Source of the DNA: Pedobacter ginsengisoli
GTDB lineage: Bacteria > Bacteroidota > Bacteroidia > Sphingobacteriales > Sphingobacteriaceae
DNA length: 64,000 nucleotides
Assembly (NCBI RefSeq): GCF_030244015.1
Contig: NZ_JASSYX010000001.1
Coordinates: forward strand, 1,426,001-1,490,000
Direction: 5' to 3'
Positions 62,063-64,000 of this stretch are shown piece after piece. The translations under genes were made by a program, and so were the position numbers. Below the pieces are notes generated by a model. It did not search any database, was not told where the DNA came from, and was given only the letters and a program-made list of their open reading frames with translations. Position 1 is the stretch's first letter. Every line of letters begins with the position of its first letter.

Positions 62063-63232
62063 ATGAAAGTATCGGATCACGAGGATTTATTTAAAAGGTA
62101 TCAGTCGGGGGAAGTGAGCCCGGAAGAGCGCGTGATCGTTGAGGATTATATCCTGAACAATAGATTTAATGAACTGCGGCTTTCGGAAGAGGAATTGGAG
62201 GCGATTACTGCCAGACTTGCGCAAAGGATCGGCAGGATTGCTGATGGTGAACGGCAGGCGGTGCCGTTGTACCGCAGGTGGAGGGGCATTGCGGTTGTCG
62301 CAGCTGCGGTAGGAGCGATAGCGATTGGGGTTTATTTCTTTAATGCTAACCGTCATGCTAACACGCCTCCCCGAAATGAATTCGGGGCAGGATCTCAAGA
62401 TATAGCTCCGGGTAAGAATGGTGCGACGATAACATTGGCTAATGGTAAGGTGATAGCGTTGAGTGATGCGAAGAGCGGGGTTATTGTGGGAGGTGGCAAA
62501 TTAGCCTATTACCCGTCATTGCGAGGAGGAACGACGAAGCAATCTCCCCTGCATGATGAGATTGCTTCGATACCTCGCAATGACGGGGAGGGTAAACAAC
62601 AGATCACAGCCAGTACCGCTAAGGGCCAGACGTACCGGTTTACTTTGCCGGATGGAACGAAGGTCTGGCTGAACGCTGACTCAAAACTTGAGTTTCCATC
62701 CAGTTTTGTGAATAGCAAAACAAGAAATGTGAAATTATCAGGTGAAGGGTATTTTGAAGTGGCAAAAGATAAAGCCCATCCTTTTATTGTTGAGACGAAG
62801 CGACAACAGATAGAAGTGCTGGGTACGCATTTCAATGTAAGTGCGTATGCCAATGATGTAGCGATGAAAACAACGCTGTTTGAAGGAAAGGTAGCGGTAA
62901 CCGAAGATGGAAGCAGGCTGACCTTAGATCCCGGTGACCAGGCTTACAGCGGACTGGATGGCGTAAGGGCGAAAACCCTGATGAACCCGGAAGCAGAAAT
63001 TGACTGGAAGAACGGCGACTTTATATTCCGGAATGAGGCTCTGGAGTCGATCATGAGCAGGGTAGCCCGATGGTACAATATAGAAGTAGTGTATGCACCG
63101 GGGGTAGACCGGATGCAGAGCTTTAGTGGGTCGGTATCGAGGAGTAAGCCGGTGTCTGCCATATTGGGGATCATACAGCTGACCAAACAGGTAAAGTTTA
63201 AAATAGAAGGCCGAAAGGTCTATGTACAATAA
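62063..63232 (+). CDS. FecR-family anti-sigma factor with in-frame REP-like insertions
   Basis: The 389-residue protein has a cytoplasmic N-terminus (EDLFKRYQSGEVSPEERV), a membrane segment at residues ~74-93 (RGIAVVAAAVGAIAIGVYF), a FecR domain (FTLPDGTKVWLNADSKLEFP, SGEGYFEVAKDKAHPFIVET, NVSAYAND), and a C-terminal DUF4974 (WKNGDFIFRNEALESIMSR, VARWYNIEVVYAP). It should hold back a sigma factor until a SusC receptor signals. Two REP-like hairpins are translated inside it, at residues ~103-111 and ~152-176, in the loop regions between the membrane segment and the FecR domain. It precedes the susC gene by 211 bases. Confidence 0.92.
   Translation: MKVSDHEDLFKRYQSGEVSPEERVIVEDYILNNRFNELRLSEEELEAITARLAQRIGRIADGERQAVPLYRRWRGIAVVAAAVGAIAIGVYFFNANRHANTPPRNEFGAGSQDIAPGKNGATITLANGKVIALSDAKSGVIVGGGKLAYYPSLRGGTTKQSPLHDEIASIPRNDGEGKQQITASTAKGQTYRFTLPDGTKVWLNADSKLEFPSSFVNSKTRNVKLSGEGYFEVAKDKAHPFIVETKRQQIEVLGTHFNVSAYANDVAMKTTLFEGKVAVTEDGSRLTLDPGDQAYSGLDGVRAKTLMNPEAEIDWKNGDFIFRNEALESIMSRVARWYNIEVVYAPGVDRMQSFSGSVSRSKPVSAILGIIQLTKQVKFKIEGRKVYVQ
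62369..62387. repeat. Short REP-like hairpin inside fecR
   Basis: CCCCGAA at 62369-62375 pairs with TTCGGGG at 62381-62387 over a 5-base loop and is followed by CAGGATCTC, like other REP-like units in the window. It encodes PPRNEFGAGSQ in frame. Confidence 0.55.
62514..62585. repeat. REP-like double hairpin translated inside fecR
   Basis: CGTCATTGCGAGG at 62514-62526 pairs exactly with 62573-62585, and the inner GAAGCAATCTC at 62536-62546 pairs exactly with 62558-62568. The 72-base unit is in frame and adds about 24 residues (SLRGGTTKQS, then HDEIASIPRND) to FecR without a stop. Confidence 0.85.
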
Positions 63233-63285
63233 AAAAATAAGAAGCAATAAATAAATCAACCAAATAAACAACTAACCAAACAAAC

Positions 63286-63315
63286 ATGAAAAAACTTTAC
63301 AGAAATGACCCGTAG
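63286..63315 (+). other. Possible short leader ORF before susC
   Basis: ATG AAA AAA CTT opens a nine-codon frame (MKKLYRNDP, stop TAG), followed by a hairpin near 63337-63371 (GCCTG...CAGGC around CCGA/TCGG). It could be a leader peptide with an attenuator or simply the remains of an older start of the susC gene. Confidence 0.3.
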
Positions 63316-63442
63316 ATAATCATCCTTTTTACGAACAAAGCCTGCCACCGATTGCAGTCGGAAACAGGCCTAATGTTCAGGTTTACCCTATTGAATAATG
63401 CGAATTAAGGAACAAAGTAAAAACCTAAACGAAGTAAAAGTA

Positions 63443-64000
63443 ATGAATTTTTACCTTAAAAGCCTATGCCGGCCCCGAGCAGGTATGGCGAAAATTTTGT
63501 TGGTGATGAGACTAATTGTAGTACTATTGACAGCCACAATCTTACAGGTCAGCGCGAGCAGCTATGGCCAGAGTGTGACTCTGAAACGAGACAGGGCATC
63601 ACTGGTCAATGTGTTCACTGAGATCAGGAAACAAACAGGCTACGATTTTTTCTATAGCGATAAGATGATGGCCAATGCCAAACCCATCAGTATAGATCTA
63701 AAACAAGCAAGCCTGGAAGAAGCGCTGAAACAGATATTTGAAAATCAGGCCCTGCAATACGAACTGAAAGACAAAACCGTCATTATCCAACCTAAAGAAC
63801 CTACCTTTCTGGAGCGACTGGCGGACCGCTGGGCTGCTATTGACATCTCTGGTACTGTACTGGATGATAAAGGTATACCGCTGCCGGGGGCGACGGTGAA
63901 AGTGAAGGATGGTAAAGGGGCGGCTCTAACAGACGCGAAAGGACGGTTTTTGATTGAAAATGTGGCTGATGATGCGATAATTTTGATTTCATATACCGGT
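63443..64000 (+). CDS. SusC/RagA-family TonB-linked outer-membrane receptor (truncated by window edge)
   Basis: The frame from the ATG at 63443 is open to the window end (186 codons). It has a signal anchor region (LLVMRLIVVLLTATILQVSA), then an STN domain (SLVNVFTEIRKQTGYDFFYS, SLEEALKQIFENQALQYEL). The start of the carboxypeptidase-regulatory domain follows (DISGTVLDDKGIPLPGATVK, GRFLIENVADDA). The STN domain talks to the FecR protein encoded just upstream, so this is a sigma/anti-sigma-controlled receptor. The ligand is unknown because the plug and barrel are outside the window. Confidence 0.93.
   Translation, partial: MNFYLKSLCRPRAGMAKILLVMRLIVVLLTATILQVSASSYGQSVTLKRDRASLVNVFTEIRKQTGYDFFYSDKMMANAKPISIDLKQASLEEALKQIFENQALQYELKDKTVIIQPKEPTFLERLADRWAAIDISGTVLDDKGIPLPGATVKVKDGKGAALTDAKGRFLIENVADDAIILISYTG

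Noticed and set aside
1..64000. tRNA or rRNA genes
   Set aside because: No cloverleaf with a TTCGAATC-type arm or rRNA core sequence was seen in the gaps; a covariance search would be needed to be certain.

Overview
The window is chromosomal DNA from a Bacteroidetes bacterium, most probably a Sphingobacteriaceae relative such as Pedobacter or Mucilaginibacter. The evidence is a FecR anti-sigma factor followed by a SusC-type receptor with an STN domain, a GLPGLI protein next to an outer-membrane beta-barrel gene, many lipoproteins and '-AQ' signal peptides, promoters of the TTTG-N20-TAnnTTTG type, and REP-like palindromes of the kind scattered through Pedobacter genomes. No rRNA, tRNA or CRISPR array was found.

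Layout. 0-7.6 kb holds ordinary envelope and sugar genes: a DUF4932-like protein, a DUF1080 protein with a large haem-binding dehydrogenase-like protein, a ZU5-like lipoprotein and a cupin. 7.6-16.5 kb is a patchwork of small genes and decayed copies. It contains an RNA-repair pair (RNA ligase plus HD/polynucleotide kinase), a PhyH-family dioxygenase, a lipoprotein, Rpn-family nuclease remnants, and several short stretches that are copies of neighbouring genes. 16.5-25.9 kb is one leftward operon. It encodes three glycosyltransferases, a C39-peptidase ABC exporter, an HlyD adaptor, a 340-residue substrate with a double-glycine leader and a Cys/His enzyme-like domain, and a secreted TonB_C-like protein. 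26-28.4 kb carries a carboxypeptidase-regulatory-like protein and a serine hydrolase.

28.5-42.4 kb is an AT-rich defence island. It contains a DUF3800 protein, pieces of an HNH nuclease gene, a DUF3883-type nuclease, the DNA phosphorothioation genes dndC, dndD and dndE, and a convergent four-gene module (PLD/DEAD helicase, a 71-residue protein, an SMC-like ATPase, an AlbA/Schlafen-like protein) likely to be the restriction arm. A structured RNA candidate lies just past the island. 43.4-50 kb has a coupled trio of small genes, RNA 2'-phosphotransferase KptA, an AAA_14/DUF4143 ATPase, and an intact rpn gene followed by free-standing copies of its tail. 50-54 kb contains broken esterase and RhuM genes around a sialidase-like enzyme. 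54-59.3 kb is a GLPGLI / beta-barrel / LytTR-LytS group. 59.5-64 kb has an ECF sigma factor, a beta-propeller protein, a GIY-YIG nuclease bounded by inverted repeats, and the fecR-susC start of a glycan or siderophore uptake locus that runs off the window.

The most notable points are the exporter with its enzyme-sized double-glycine substrate, the dndCDE plus convergent four-gene module, the GIY-YIG unit inside nested inverted repeats, REP-like hairpins read in frame inside fecR, and the repeated shedding of gene fragments (Rpn tails, HNH pieces). All functions are inferred from sequence motifs read by eye, with no database search.
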